Below are positions 34,100 to 41,999 of a stretch of DNA of 64,000 nucleotides, one piece after another. Position 1 is the stretch's first letter. Each line of letters starts with the position of its first letter. Position numbers and translations under genes: made by a program. Source of the DNA: Arachnia propionica (GTDB taxonomy: Bacteria; Actinomycetota; Actinomycetes; Propionibacteriales; Propionibacteriaceae); assembly GCF_003859805.1 (NCBI RefSeq), contig NZ_RQZG01000015.1, positions 1-64,000 on the forward strand, in the 5' to 3' direction. The notes under the pieces are model-generated. The model was not told the origin of the DNA. It saw nothing but the letters and a program-made list of their open reading frames with translations, and ran no database searches.

Positions 34100-34294
34100 A
34101 TGGGTATCTTCGACGGCATCGGCGATCAGGTCGCCGCGCACGAGGACAAGATCGACGGCGCCATCGACAAGGGTGCCGAGATGCTCGACAAGGCCACCGG
34201 CAACAAGTTCGGCGACAAGATCGACGCCGGCGCCGAGTTCATCAAGAACAAGGTCGAGGACATGGCCGGCAAGGACAAGCCCACCGCGGAGTGA
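34100..34294 (+). CDS. MT0933-family antitoxin-like small protein
   Basis: 64 residues, highly charged and rich in Asp, Lys and Gly. The MGIFDGIGDQ start and the DKATGNKFGDKIDAG core match the small actinobacterial family named after Mycobacterium MT0933 (predicted antitoxin). AGAAGGA precedes the ATG. No toxin gene is next to it; both neighbours, miaA and miaB, are on the opposite strand. Many actinobacteria carry solo copies, and the toxin role is not well established. A general stress or structural role is possible. Confidence 0.75.
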   Translation: MGIFDGIGDQVAAHEDKIDGAIDKGAEMLDKATGNKFGDKIDAGAEFIKNKVEDMAGKDKPTAE

Positions 34295-34305
34295 TCCCGG
34301 CCTCC

Positions 34306-34346
34306 GGATGCGGGGTCCCGTCATGAGGTGACGGGACCCCGCATCC
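34306..34346. terminator. Bidirectional terminator between the antitoxin-like gene and miaB
   Basis: An 18-base perfect stem (GGATGCGGGGTCCCGTCA with its complement) and a 5-base loop lie directly between the two convergent stop codons. It probably ends transcription from both sides. Confidence 0.85.
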
Positions 34347-35813
34347 TCATTCAGGTCGTTTGAAGCCCGGCATCCCCAGCAGGACCCCGGAGGTCCCGGC
34401 GGGTTCTCTCGTGGCGGCATCCCAGGCGTCACCGCCCCGGGTGCGCCTCAGCCCGCGGATCGGGACATCCGAGTTGAGGTGGTGCGGGGCCGCATGCGTG
34501 ATGGTCGCCAGGGCGATGTCGCCCGGCCGGGGCCGCTCAGCCGGGTCGTCGCTGACGGTCACGTGGACCAGGCGGTTGTCCCGGGCGCGACCGCTCATGC
34601 GGTTGGTGGCAGCGTCCTTTCGTCCCTCACCGAGGGCGAACATCACCTCGACCTCCTGGCCCTCGAACCGACGGTTCTCCTCCCAGGCGATCTCTCCCAC
34701 CAGGTCGACGAGACGCTCGTAGCGGGCCTGGACCACCTGCTTGGGGATCTGGTCGGTCATCTCGGCGGCCGGGGTACCGGGACGTCTCGAGTACTGGAAG
34801 GTGAAGGCCGCCGAGAACCTGGCCTGCCGCACCACCTCCATCGTCGCCTCGAAGTCCTCCTCGCTCTCCCCGGGGAACCCGACGATGATGTCGGTGGTGA
34901 TCGCGGCGTGTGGCATCGCCTTCCTGACCCGCTCCAGGATCCCCAGGAAACGTTCGCTCCGGTACGAGCGACGCATCGCCTTGAGCACGGCGTCAGAACC
35001 TGACTGGAGGGGCATGTGGAGCTGTGGCATCACGTTGTGGGTCTCCGCCATCGCCGCGATGACGTCGTCGGTGAAGTCCTTGGGGTGGGGTGAGGTGAAA
35101 CGGACCCGCTCGAGACCCTGGATCTCACCGCAGGCCCGCAGCAGTTTCGCGAAGGCCTGACGGTCCCCGAACTCCACACCGTAGGCGTTGACGTTCTGAC
35201 CGAGCAGGGTGATCTCCTGGACCCCCTGATCGACCAGCATCTGGATCTCGGCCAGGATGTCCCCGGGACGTCGGTCGGTCTCCTTGCCCCGCAGCTGCGG
35301 CACGATGCAGAAGGTGCAGGTGTTGTTGCACCCCACGCTCACCGACACCCAGGCGGAGTAGGGTGACTCCCGTCTGCTCGGAAGATTGCTGGGGAAGGTC
35401 TGCAGCGCCTCGACGATCTCGATCTGGGCGGCATCCTCGATGCGGGCCCGCTCCAGCAGCCGCGGGAGGCTGCCCACGTTGTGGGTACCGAACACCACGT
35501 CCACCCAGGGGGCCTTGCTCTGGATGAGGTCCTTGTCCTTCTGCGCCATGCAACCACCCACCGCGATCTGCATGCCGGGATGTTTGGCCTTGATCGAGGC
35601 CATGTGCCCAAGATTGCCGTACAGCCGGTTGTCGGCGTTCTCCCGGACCGCGCACGTGTTGAACACCACCACGTCGGCCCCGGCACCGAGCACCTGCTCA
35701 TCCCCCTCGGCGCGTCGCAACCCCGCCTCCTCCAACAGACCGGAGATCCGCTCGGAGTCGTGGACGTTCATCTGACAGCCGTAGGTGATGACATGGTAGG
35801 TGCGCGCGCTCAT
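34347..35813 (-). CDS. miaB: tRNA-2-methylthio-N6-dimethylallyladenosine synthase
   Basis: 488 residues. A radical-SAM methylthiotransferase that modifies i6A37 made by MiaA. The N-terminal cluster ligands are C13, C54 and C88; the radical-SAM motif CNNTCTFC gives C162, C166 and C169. A TRAM-like domain closes the protein (near 385-450). About 350 bases separate its stop from the start of miaA, with the antitoxin-like gene on the other strand between. No Shine-Dalgarno is seen. TAGAGT at 35823-35828 lies 9 bases from the ATG. Confidence 0.96.
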   Translation of the reverse strand: MSARTYHVITYGCQMNVHDSERISGLLEEAGLRRAEGDEQVLGAGADVVVFNTCAVRENADNRLYGNLGHMASIKAKHPGMQIAVGGCMAQKDKDLIQSKAPWVDVVFGTHNVGSLPRLLERARIEDAAQIEIVEALQTFPSNLPSRRESPYSAWVSVSVGCNNTCTFCIVPQLRGKETDRRPGDILAEIQMLVDQGVQEITLLGQNVNAYGVEFGDRQAFAKLLRACGEIQGLERVRFTSPHPKDFTDDVIAAMAETHNVMPQLHMPLQSGSDAVLKAMRRSYRSERFLGILERVRKAMPHAAITTDIIVGFPGESEEDFEATMEVVRQARFSAAFTFQYSRRPGTPAAEMTDQIPKQVVQARYERLVDLVGEIAWEENRRFEGQEVEVMFALGEGRKDAATNRMSGRARDNRLVHVTVSDDPAERPRPGDIALATITHAAPHHLNSDVPIRGLRRTRGGDAWDAATREPAGTSGVLLGMPGFKRPE

Positions 35814-35822
35814 GGTGGCCCA

Positions 35823-35828
35823 ACTCTA
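35823..35828 (-). promoter_or_regulatory. Candidate -10 element of miaB
   Basis: TAGAGT on the minus strand is 9 bases before the miaB ATG, giving a leader of about 2-3 bases. The region also holds the divergent -10 of the aldose-epimerase gene. Confidence 0.4.
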
Positions 35829-35864
35829 GACATCCAAACGCCAGCGCACGAATCACGACGCGGT

Positions 35865-35870
35865 TACTGT
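35865..35870 (+). promoter_or_regulatory. -10 element of a probable leaderless promoter (aldose epimerase-like gene)
   Basis: TACTGT ends 6 bases before the ATG at 35877. No Shine-Dalgarno exists between them, so transcription should start at or next to the A of ATG. Confidence 0.5.
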
Positions 35871-35876
35871 GATCCC

Positions 35877-36788
35877 ATGATCCACCCCACTGGCGAACAG
35901 TACGAGATCCGAAGTCACCGTTGGAGCGCCGTCACGACTCAGGTCGGGGCGGGGCTGCGCAGCCTGAGGTACGACGGTGTCGAACTCCTCGACACCTACC
36001 GGGCGGACGAGGAGCCACGTCGCTGGCAGGGCGCCCACCTGATGCCCTGGCCCAACCGGTTGCGCGATGGGCGGTACCTGATCGGTGAGACCGAGTACCA
36101 GCTCCCGGTCAACGAGGTGGCGCGCGGCAACGCCAATCACGGCCTCAACGTCGGGCAGCAGTGGGAGATGCTGTCCCACATGTCCTCGGCCGTCCGGCAG
36201 CGCACCGTGTTCTGGCCTCGTCGCGGCTGGCCGGGCATCCTGGCCGTCGAGATCGTTCACGAGCTGGGTGAGAACGGGCTCACCGTCGACGTGCTCGCCA
36301 CGAACATCGGCACCACCACCTTCCCATGGGGGTACGGGACCCACCCGTACTTCCGGTTCGACGACCTCTCCCAGGTGGAGTTGAGCATCCCGTTCGACGC
36401 GGAGCTCATGGTTGACCCCGAACGACTGCTGCCGGTCAGGCTCGGCCCGATCAGTTCGGACCATGACTTCACTGCGTCACGGCGGATCGGTGACACCGTA
36501 CTGGACACGGCATTCACGGATCCGCTGCAACGGGACTGGGCGGTGACCCTGAGGGGCGACGGCAGGGCCATCAAGATCTGGGGGGATGCCACCACGCAGT
36601 GGGTCCAGGTGTTCACCCCACCCACCCGGGCCAGCATCGCCGTCGAGCCGATGACGTGTGGCCCGGACGCCTTCAACGAGGGACCGACCCACCGGGACCG
36701 CATCCTGCTGCGCTCCGGTGAGTCCGCGCGGGCCCGTTGGGGTGTCAGTGTGCCAGTTCCGTGGCCCGGGACTCCCGAACCACGGTGA
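35877..36788 (+). CDS. Aldose 1-epimerase family protein
   Basis: 303 residues. It resembles the galactose-mutarotase fold: H88 in RGNANHGLN and H156 in GYGTHPYFRF match the catalytic histidines, and EPMTCGPDAFN near 255 carries the acidic residue region. The protein belongs to the broader mutarotase-like group rather than classical GalM, so the sugar is uncertain. It could serve the galactose freed by the alpha-galactosidase about 9 kb away (inference). The 3' end overlaps rny by 44 bases in convergent orientation. Confidence 0.85.
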   Translation: MIHPTGEQYEIRSHRWSAVTTQVGAGLRSLRYDGVELLDTYRADEEPRRWQGAHLMPWPNRLRDGRYLIGETEYQLPVNEVARGNANHGLNVGQQWEMLSHMSSAVRQRTVFWPRRGWPGILAVEIVHELGENGLTVDVLATNIGTTTFPWGYGTHPYFRFDDLSQVELSIPFDAELMVDPERLLPVRLGPISSDHDFTASRRIGDTVLDTAFTDPLQRDWAVTLRGDGRAIKIWGDATTQWVQVFTPPTRASIAVEPMTCGPDAFNEGPTHRDRILLRSGESARARWGVSVPVPWPGTPEPR

Positions 36789-38352
36789 TGCGGATCTGTC
36801 CGGGGTAGGTGAGGTTCTTCTGGACCTCACCGGCGATCTCCTTGGCCAGCACATGGCTGGCCTGGTCGTCGACCACCTCGGGGGCCACCATGATCCGGAC
36901 CTCTCGACCGGCCTGCATCGCGTAGGCGCGGGTGACCCCCTCATGGGCCATCGCGATGGACTCCAGGTTCTGCATGCGCTCGACGTAGGCCTCCAGGGAC
37001 TCCCGACGCGCCCCGGGCCTGGCCCCGGAGATCGCGTCGGCGGCCTGCGTCAGGATCGCCTCGACGGTGCGCGGTGGCACCTCGTTGTGGTGCGCCTCCA
37101 CGGCATGGACGATGTCCTCGTGCTCGCCATGTCGTCGCAGCAGATCCGCACCGATCAGTGCGTGCGGCCCCTCGGTCTCATGGGTGAGCGCCTTGCCGAT
37201 GTCGTGCAGGAAGGCAGCTCGTTTGCACTGGGCGACGTCGAGTCCCAGTTCCGCCGCCATGACACCGGCCAGGTGGGCGCACTCGCTCAGATGGGCCAGG
37301 ACGTTCTGCCCGAAACTGGTGCGGTAGGCCAGCGAACCGACAACGGGGACCAGGTCCTCGTGGAGGTCCGTGATCCCCACGTCCACCAGTGCCTGCTCAC
37401 CGGTACGGCGGATCCGCTCCTCGAGCAGCCGCATGTTGCGTTCGTGAACCTCCTCGATGCGGGCCGGGTGGATGCGTCCGTCGGCCACCAGATCGGTCAG
37501 GGTCATCCGGGCCGCTTCGCGGCGTACCGGGTCGAAACAGCTGAGCAGCACCATCTCCGGGGTGTCGTCGATCAGGACGTTCACCCCGGTGATCTGTTCG
37601 AAGGAACGGATGTTGCGCCCCTCACGCCCGATGATGCGGCCCTTCATCTCATCACCCGGCAGATCCACGCTGGTAACGACGGACTCCGAGGTCTGCTCGG
37701 CCGCGCAACGCTGGATCGCCGTGACGATGATCTCCCTGGCTCTCACCTCCGCCTGATGTCGCGCCGTCTCCTCGATGTCACGGGCCAGTGTGGCCGCCTC
37801 CAACCGGGCCTGCCGTTCTGCCCGCGCGAGCACCTCCTCGTGGGCCTGGTCGATGCCGAGGCCGGCGATGCGTTCCAGCTCCGTCGCGATCCGCTCCTCC
37901 TGCTGCCCCAGGGCGTCACGACGTTGCCGAAGCTCGCGCCGTTGTTGCTCCAGCAGCTCCGCTCGGGTGGCGAGCCCTTCGGCCTCCGCCGACAGTCGGT
38001 CCTCCTTCTCGTGGAGACGTTCCTCCTGCCGCTCCTGCGCGGCGCGTTGCTCACGCAGTTCGGCACGTCGCGCCGCCATCGAGACCTCCAGCTCCTCACG
38101 GCGCCGATCCAGTTCCGCCGTCGCCTGGGCCGCATGTTCCTTCGCCTGGTCCAGGATCCGCTGTGCATCGACCCGGACCCGTTCGGCCGCCTCGCTGGCC
38201 TGACGGTGCAGCTCATCGGCATGGTTGCGTGAACGCCGTTCGTCCAGGACACGTTCCTCGATGAAACGACGGGTGGAGCGGCTCTGCCAGAAGATCACGC
38301 ACACCAGCGCCACCGTGAGCACTCCGACCAGTATCCACGCAAGCCAAGCCAC
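36745..38352 (-). CDS. rny: Ribonuclease Y
   Basis: 535 residues from the GTG at 38352 (GAAGGGA upstream). The endoribonuclease starts mRNA decay at the membrane. An N-terminal membrane helix (residues 1-22) is followed by a long charged coiled coil (about 25-200), a KH domain with GRIIGREGR at 238-246, and an HD domain with H383-D384 in FLHDIGK. All family landmarks are present. The length is close to the usual 520. It sits downstream of recX, with a hairpin in the gap. Confidence 0.95.
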   Translation of the reverse strand: MAWLAWILVGVLTVALVCVIFWQSRSTRRFIEERVLDERRSRNHADELHRQASEAAERVRVDAQRILDQAKEHAAQATAELDRRREELEVSMAARRAELREQRAAQERQEERLHEKEDRLSAEAEGLATRAELLEQQRRELRQRRDALGQQEERIATELERIAGLGIDQAHEEVLARAERQARLEAATLARDIEETARHQAEVRAREIIVTAIQRCAAEQTSESVVTSVDLPGDEMKGRIIGREGRNIRSFEQITGVNVLIDDTPEMVLLSCFDPVRREAARMTLTDLVADGRIHPARIEEVHERNMRLLEERIRRTGEQALVDVGITDLHEDLVPVVGSLAYRTSFGQNVLAHLSECAHLAGVMAAELGLDVAQCKRAAFLHDIGKALTHETEGPHALIGADLLRRHGEHEDIVHAVEAHHNEVPPRTVEAILTQAADAISGARPGARRESLEAYVERMQNLESIAMAHEGVTRAYAMQAGREVRIMVAPEVVDDQASHVLAKEIAGEVQKNLTYPGQIRITVVRESRATELAH

Positions 38353-38405
38353 GGTTGTCCCTTCACGCTGAAGATCTCTCTGGGTGCACCGCATCCCCTC
38401 CGGGC

Positions 38406-38449
38406 GAGATCACGCGGCGCATCACGGCTGAACCGTCAGTCGTGATCTC
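38406..38449 (-). terminator. Hairpin between recX and rny
   Basis: GAGATCACG (38406-38414) and CGTGATCTC (38441-38449) form a 9-base stem with further pairing possible inside the loop. It lies about 70 bases after the recX stop and may end the recA-recX transcript or act in the rny leader. Confidence 0.4.
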
Positions 38450-38516
38450 AGGCGCTGGCCCCGGGGTGAGGAAGTCGAGACCCCTGGATGTGGAAGCCTA
38501 TACCCGAACCGGGAAC

Positions 38517-39008
38517 TCACAAGAGGTCGGGTTGGTCTTCCCCGGCATCCTCGAGCAGCTGCGAGACCACCTCCATGCACACCCCCACGCTGAAACCTCG
38601 TCGGGCCAGGGCGCCGTGGAGGCGGCGCCGGACCACATGGGGCTCGAGGCCACGCAATGTTCGCAGTCGACGGGTGGCGAACGCCAGGGCATGCGCCGCC
38701 TCCTCCTCCGTCTCCAGCTCGTCCAGCGCGGACTCGGCCTCGACCGGGTCGATGCCGCGCCGCTGCAGCTCGCGTCTGATCCGAGAACGACCGTGCCGAT
38801 TGATCTCACCACGAGTCCGCACCAGGGAACGGGCGAATGCCGCGTCGTCGACGAGCCCGACCTCCTTGAACCGGGTCATCAGCTCGTCGACCAGCTCAGG
38901 GGGAACCTTCCTGGCCGCGAGTTTGTCGCGCAGCTCGGCCTCGGATCGGCTGCGCGTCTCGAGCAGGCGCAGCGCGATCCGTCGGGCGAACTCCAGGTCA
39001 GAAGTCAA
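38517..39008 (-). CDS. recX: RecA regulatory protein RecX
   Basis: 163 residues if started at the TTG at 39008, which follows AGGAGAGG at good spacing and overlaps recA by 11 bases; a GTG at 39062 would add 18 basic residues but overlap recA by 65. RecX binds RecA filaments and limits their activity. The three-helix repeats are visible: [24 protein letters not shown], then [17 protein letters not shown], then [13 protein letters not shown]. Coupling to recA is conserved across actinobacteria. Confidence 0.9.
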   Translation of the reverse strand: MTSDLEFARRIALRLLETRSRSEAELRDKLAARKVPPELVDELMTRFKEVGLVDDAAFARSLVRTRGEINRHGRSRIRRELQRRGIDPVEAESALDELETEEEAAHALAFATRRLRTLRGLEPHVVRRRLHGALARRGFSVGVCMEVVSQLLEDAGEDQPDLL

Positions 39009-40050
39009 CCTCGACCTCTCCTGTCTCCGGGTTGATCCGTTCCTTCTCCGCTGGCTGCTCACCCAACCCCAGGGCCTTCAGGATCTTCTGCTCGATCTCC
39101 TTGGCCACCTCAGGATTGTTCTTGAGGAAGTTCCGGGCGTTCTCCTTGCCCTGACCGAGCTGGTCCTTCTCATAGGTGAACCAGGCACCGGCCTTGCGGA
39201 TCACGCCATTCGCCACCCCCATGTCGATGAGGCTTCCCTCCCGGGAGATGCCCTCACCGTAGATGATGTCGAACTCCGCCTGCTTGAACGGCGGGGCGAC
39301 CTTGTTCTTGACCACCTTGACCCGGGTCCGGTTGCCCACCATCTCGGAACCGTCCTTGAGGGTCTCGATGCGTCGCACGTCGAGGCGGACCGAGGAGTAG
39401 AACTTCAGCGCCCGGCCACCCGTGGTGGTCTCGGGGGAACCGAACATCACGCCGATCTTCTCCCGGAGCTGGTTGATGAAGATGGCCGTGGTGTTGGCGG
39501 ATTTGAGTGCCCCTGTCATCTTGCGCAGTGCCTGACTCATCAGCCGTGCCTGCAGGCCGACGTGTGAGTCCCCCATCTCGCCCTCGATCTCGGCGCGAGG
39601 GGTCAATGCGGCCACCGAGTCCACCACGATCAGGGCCAGGGCTCCTGAACGCACGAGGGTGTCCGCGATCTCCAGCGCCTGCTCCCCGTTGTCAGGCTGG
39701 GAGACCAGCAGCTCATCGGTCTTCACCCCGAGCCTCGCCGCGTAGTCCGGGTCGAGTGCGTGCTCGGCATCGATGAAGGCACAGATCCCACCCTCGGCCT
39801 GGGCATTGGCGATGGCGTGGAGGGCGACGGTGGTCTTGCCGGAGGACTCCGGTCCGTAGATCTCGATGATGCGGCCCCGTGGCAGCCCTCCGATGCCGAG
39901 TGCGACATCCAGCGCCACGCTGCCCGTCGGGATGACGTCGACGGGCAGCCGACTCCCCTCCCCCAGACGCATGACCGAACCCTTTCCGTGGGCCTTCTCG
40001 ATCTGGGCGAGTGCTGCCTCCAGCGCCTTGGCGCGATCAGCGACCGACAT
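38998..40050 (-). CDS. recA: Recombinase A
   Basis: 350 residues, no intein. It forms the filament for homologous recombination and triggers LexA self-cleavage. Walker [10 protein letters not shown] is at 66-74; the MAW-motif region, DNA-binding loop L1 ([19 protein letters not shown]) and loop L2 ([23 protein letters not shown]) are intact. The acidic C-terminus ends EVEVDF. AAAGGAAA precedes the ATG. Two damage-responsive promoters lie in the 180-base upstream gap. Confidence 0.98.
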   Translation of the reverse strand: MSVADRAKALEAALAQIEKAHGKGSVMRLGEGSRLPVDVIPTGSVALDVALGIGGLPRGRIIEIYGPESSGKTTVALHAIANAQAEGGICAFIDAEHALDPDYAARLGVKTDELLVSQPDNGEQALEIADTLVRSGALALIVVDSVAALTPRAEIEGEMGDSHVGLQARLMSQALRKMTGALKSANTTAIFINQLREKIGVMFGSPETTTGGRALKFYSSVRLDVRRIETLKDGSEMVGNRTRVKVVKNKVAPPFKQAEFDIIYGEGISREGSLIDMGVANGVIRKAGAWFTYEKDQLGQGKENARNFLKNNPEVAKEIEQKILKALGLGEQPAEKERINPETGEVEVDF

Positions 40051-40111
40051 GCTGTTTCCTTTCCCTGTGCCTGGGCGAACCCACCGTGCGGGTCCAGGTC
40101 CTTACATCTTC

Positions 40112-40133
40112 ACTCTAGGAAGCCCGACCGACA
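40112..40133 (-). promoter_or_regulatory. RecA-NDp / PafBC-type promoter of recA
   Basis: On the minus strand TGTCGGTC (40126-40133) is followed by exactly 8 bases and TAGAGT (40112-40117). The mycobacterial LexA-independent damage promoter motif is TGTCRGTG-N8-TAnnnT, so only the last base of the first block differs. The start site would be near 40105, about 55 bases before the recA ATG. Confidence 0.65.
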
Positions 40134-40181
40134 TTTTTCTCGCTCGAGCATCTCGGGTGTGGACAACCCGTCGACGCGGCA

Positions 40182-40203
40182 AGCATAGCCGAACGCGTGT
40201 TCG
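40182..40203 (-). promoter_or_regulatory. LexA (SOS) box with adjacent -10 upstream of recA
   Basis: CGAACGCGTGTTCG at 40190-40203 fits the CGAAC-N4-GTTCG SOS box of Gram-positive bacteria at every fixed base. Read toward recA it is followed 2 bases later by TATGCT (40182-40187), so LexA binding would cover the promoter spacer. The resulting start near 40175 lies upstream of the second, PafBC-like promoter. Confidence 0.8.
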
Positions 40204-40230
40204 AATGTCGTGCCGTCGGCGTGTCGCGCC

Positions 40231-40425
40231 TCAACGCATCCTGTCCGGGAGCTCGAGCTCCACCCACACCGCACGCCAGATCTCCTTGCAGGGCACCCCG
40301 GCCCGCAGTGCCTCCTCGACACTGCGGCTGTCGAGCCCCTGCAGAGCGACGGTTGCCGCCCAACTGGGGGCGTAGTCAGGTCCCAGTACCGCATCCAGTC
40401 TCGACCTCAACTCCGCCTCTCGCAC
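40231..40425 (-). CDS. DUF3046 domain protein
   Basis: 64 residues from a GTG. The pattern MREAELRSRLDAVLG, then YAPSWAATVALQGL, then SVEEALRAGVPCKEIWRAV, matches the small actinobacterial DUF3046 family, commonly encoded next to recA. Function is unknown. The recA promoters begin about 30 bases past its stop, so it is upstream of, but not dependent on, them. AATACT lies 6 bases before the GTG, again hinting at a leaderless message. Confidence 0.85.
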   Translation of the reverse strand: MREAELRSRLDAVLGPDYAPSWAATVALQGLDSRSVEEALRAGVPCKEIWRAVWVELELPDRMR

Positions 40426-40479
40426 GACTCAAGTATTCCCCAGTGAGGCGCCATCTCGCACACCAAGTGCGCAATCATT

Positions 40480-40531
40480 TAGAATGTCGCCCAATACCGC
40501 GCAACAACTGCACAACAACTGCACAACGTGG
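40480..40531 (+). promoter_or_regulatory. -10 element followed by 11-bp tandem repeats (probable operator)
   Basis: TAGAAT at 40480-40485 is a good -10. Just downstream, GCAACAACT (40501-40509), GCACAACAACT (40510-40520) and GCACAACGTGG (40521-40531) form a head-to-tail array with an 11-base step, one helical turn. DeoR-family repressors often bind direct repeats, so this is probably the gene's own operator placed to block elongation. Confidence 0.6.
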
Positions 40532-40569
40532 ACTTTTCCACCCCGGAAACATCTGCACCAGGAGGCGAG

Positions 40570-41388
40570 ATGAACTCCACGGGAACACATTCCCACAAGC
40601 GTTCCGACCGGATGCTGGCCATGCTGGCCCTGCTCCAGGAGAACGGACAGATGGCCCTGTCCCAGCTGGCCACGGAGCTCGGCACCTCAGAGGCCACCAT
40701 CCGGCGTGATGTCGCGGTCCTCGCCGCCCAGGGGTTGCTCGACCGCACCCACGGTGGGGCCCGTCCGGTCCAGGGAAGCAAGGAGCTGCCCGTTCGGCTG
40801 CGTGATGGCCGCAACCAGGCGGCCAAGTCACGGATCGCCTCCGCCGCGGCCCAACTGGTCCCCGAGGGCAAGCACGCCATCGGACTCAGCGGTGGCACCA
40901 CGGCAGCGGAGGTGCTGCGTGCACTGCAGCACCGCACGGACCTCACCATCATCACCAATTCGCTCAGCATCGGCCTGGAGGCGGCCGAGCAGGGACAGAG
41001 TCGCGTCCTCATCGCCGGCGGGGTGCTGCGTTCGAACTCCTTGGAGCTGGTCGGTTCCCTGGCCGAGGCCACACTCCGCCTCGTCAACGTCGGAACCGCA
41101 CTGGTCGGGGCCGACGGGGTGAGTTCCACCGGGGGGCTGACCACCCATGACGACATCGAGGCCCGCACGAACCACACGATGATCGAACGCGCCCAACGGG
41201 TGATCGCCGTCGCGGACGCCACCAAGATCGGTCATGTCACCCTGGCCAAGATGGCGGATCTGACGGAGATCGACGTGCTGGTGACGGATTCCAATGCCCC
41301 GGCCGATGAGTTGGCGCGAATCCGCGACGCAGGCATCGAGGTGGTCATCGTCCCGGCCCCCTCCGAGTCCAAAAACCGGAGCAGCTGA
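40570..41388 (+). CDS. DeoR/GlpR family transcriptional regulator
   Basis: 272 residues from the ATG at 40570 (AGGAGG upstream). The N-terminal helix-turn-helix (MALSQLATELGTSEATIRRDVAVLAAQG) is followed by LLDRTHGGARP, the family hallmark. The C-terminal sugar-phosphate sensor domain has GLSGGTTAAEVLRAL, TIITNSL, and VGADGVSSTGGLTTHDDIEA. The ligand is likely a phosphorylated sugar, unknown here. No transport or enzyme gene is next to it. It occupies the place where cinA and clgR often lie between pgsA and DUF3046-recA. Confidence 0.9.
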   Translation: MNSTGTHSHKRSDRMLAMLALLQENGQMALSQLATELGTSEATIRRDVAVLAAQGLLDRTHGGARPVQGSKELPVRLRDGRNQAAKSRIASAAAQLVPEGKHAIGLSGGTTAAEVLRALQHRTDLTIITNSLSIGLEAAEQGQSRVLIAGGVLRSNSLELVGSLAEATLRLVNVGTALVGADGVSSTGGLTTHDDIEARTNHTMIERAQRVIAVADATKIGHVTLAKMADLTEIDVLVTDSNAPADELARIRDAGIEVVIVPAPSESKNRSS

Positions 41389-41402
41389 GGCAGGGCAGGA
41401 CT

Positions 41403-41999
41403 TCACTCGACCGGAGCTGTCTCACCCTTCCCGCGGGCCTGTCGACGCAGCCTGAGGGCCTCCCGGACATAGTCGAGGCCGGTCATGAGCGTCAGTGCCA
41501 GCGCTGCCCACATCAGCACCCAGGCCAGCACCTGGAACCACCCGGGCAGCACCTCGAGCCAGCGCAGGAACAGGATCAGGGCCAAGGACTGGACCACCGT
41601 CTTGAGCTTGCCTCCCCCCTTGGCCGCCATGATCCCGTACTTCGCGACCGCCGCTCTCAACCACGTGATGCTCCACTCCCGCAGCAGGATCAGCACCGTG
41701 AAGAACCACGGCAGTTCCCCCAGGACACTGAGGGAGATGAAGGCCGCCCCCGTCAACGCCTTGTCCGCGAACGGGTCCCAGAGCTTCCCGAAATCAGTGA
41801 CGAGATTCCAGCGACGGGCGATGGCCCCGTCCGCCAGATCCGTCAGGATGGCCAGCGTGAACACCCCGGTCGCGGCCAGCCGCCACGAGGGATCGTGAGG
41901 ATGGAGGAAGAGCACGACCAGGAAGATCGGCACCATGACGATGCGCAACACCGTGAGCGCATTCGGGACATTCCAGTTGCTGGGTGGTGACTCAGTCAT
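41403..41999 (-). CDS. pgsA: CDP-diacylglycerol-glycerol-3-phosphate 3-phosphatidyltransferase
   Basis: 198 residues, with four or more membrane helices. The CDP-alcohol phosphotransferase motif is complete: DLADGAIARRWN followed by DFGKLWDPFADK, giving the DxxDGxxAR-x8-GxxxDxxxD pattern. It makes phosphatidylglycerol-phosphate, the precursor of phosphatidylglycerol and cardiolipin. The ATG overlaps the rimO stop by 4 bases (ATGA), so they are coupled. PgsA and the phosphatidylinositol-type enzyme share this motif; neighbourhood favours PgsA. Confidence 0.9.
   Translation of the reverse strand: MTESPPSNWNVPNALTVLRIVMVPIFLVVLFLHPHDPSWRLAATGVFTLAILTDLADGAIARRWNLVTDFGKLWDPFADKALTGAAFISLSVLGELPWFFTVLILLREWSITWLRAAVAKYGIMAAKGGGKLKTVVQSLALILFLRWLEVLPGWFQVLAWVLMWAALALTLMTGLDYVREALRLRRQARGKGETAPVE

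Noticed and set aside
33998-34432. N-terminal extension of miaA by about 145 residues
   Set aside because: It runs antisense through the antitoxin-like gene and the bidirectional terminator; MEPPLIVLVGPTATGKS is the normal MiaA start.
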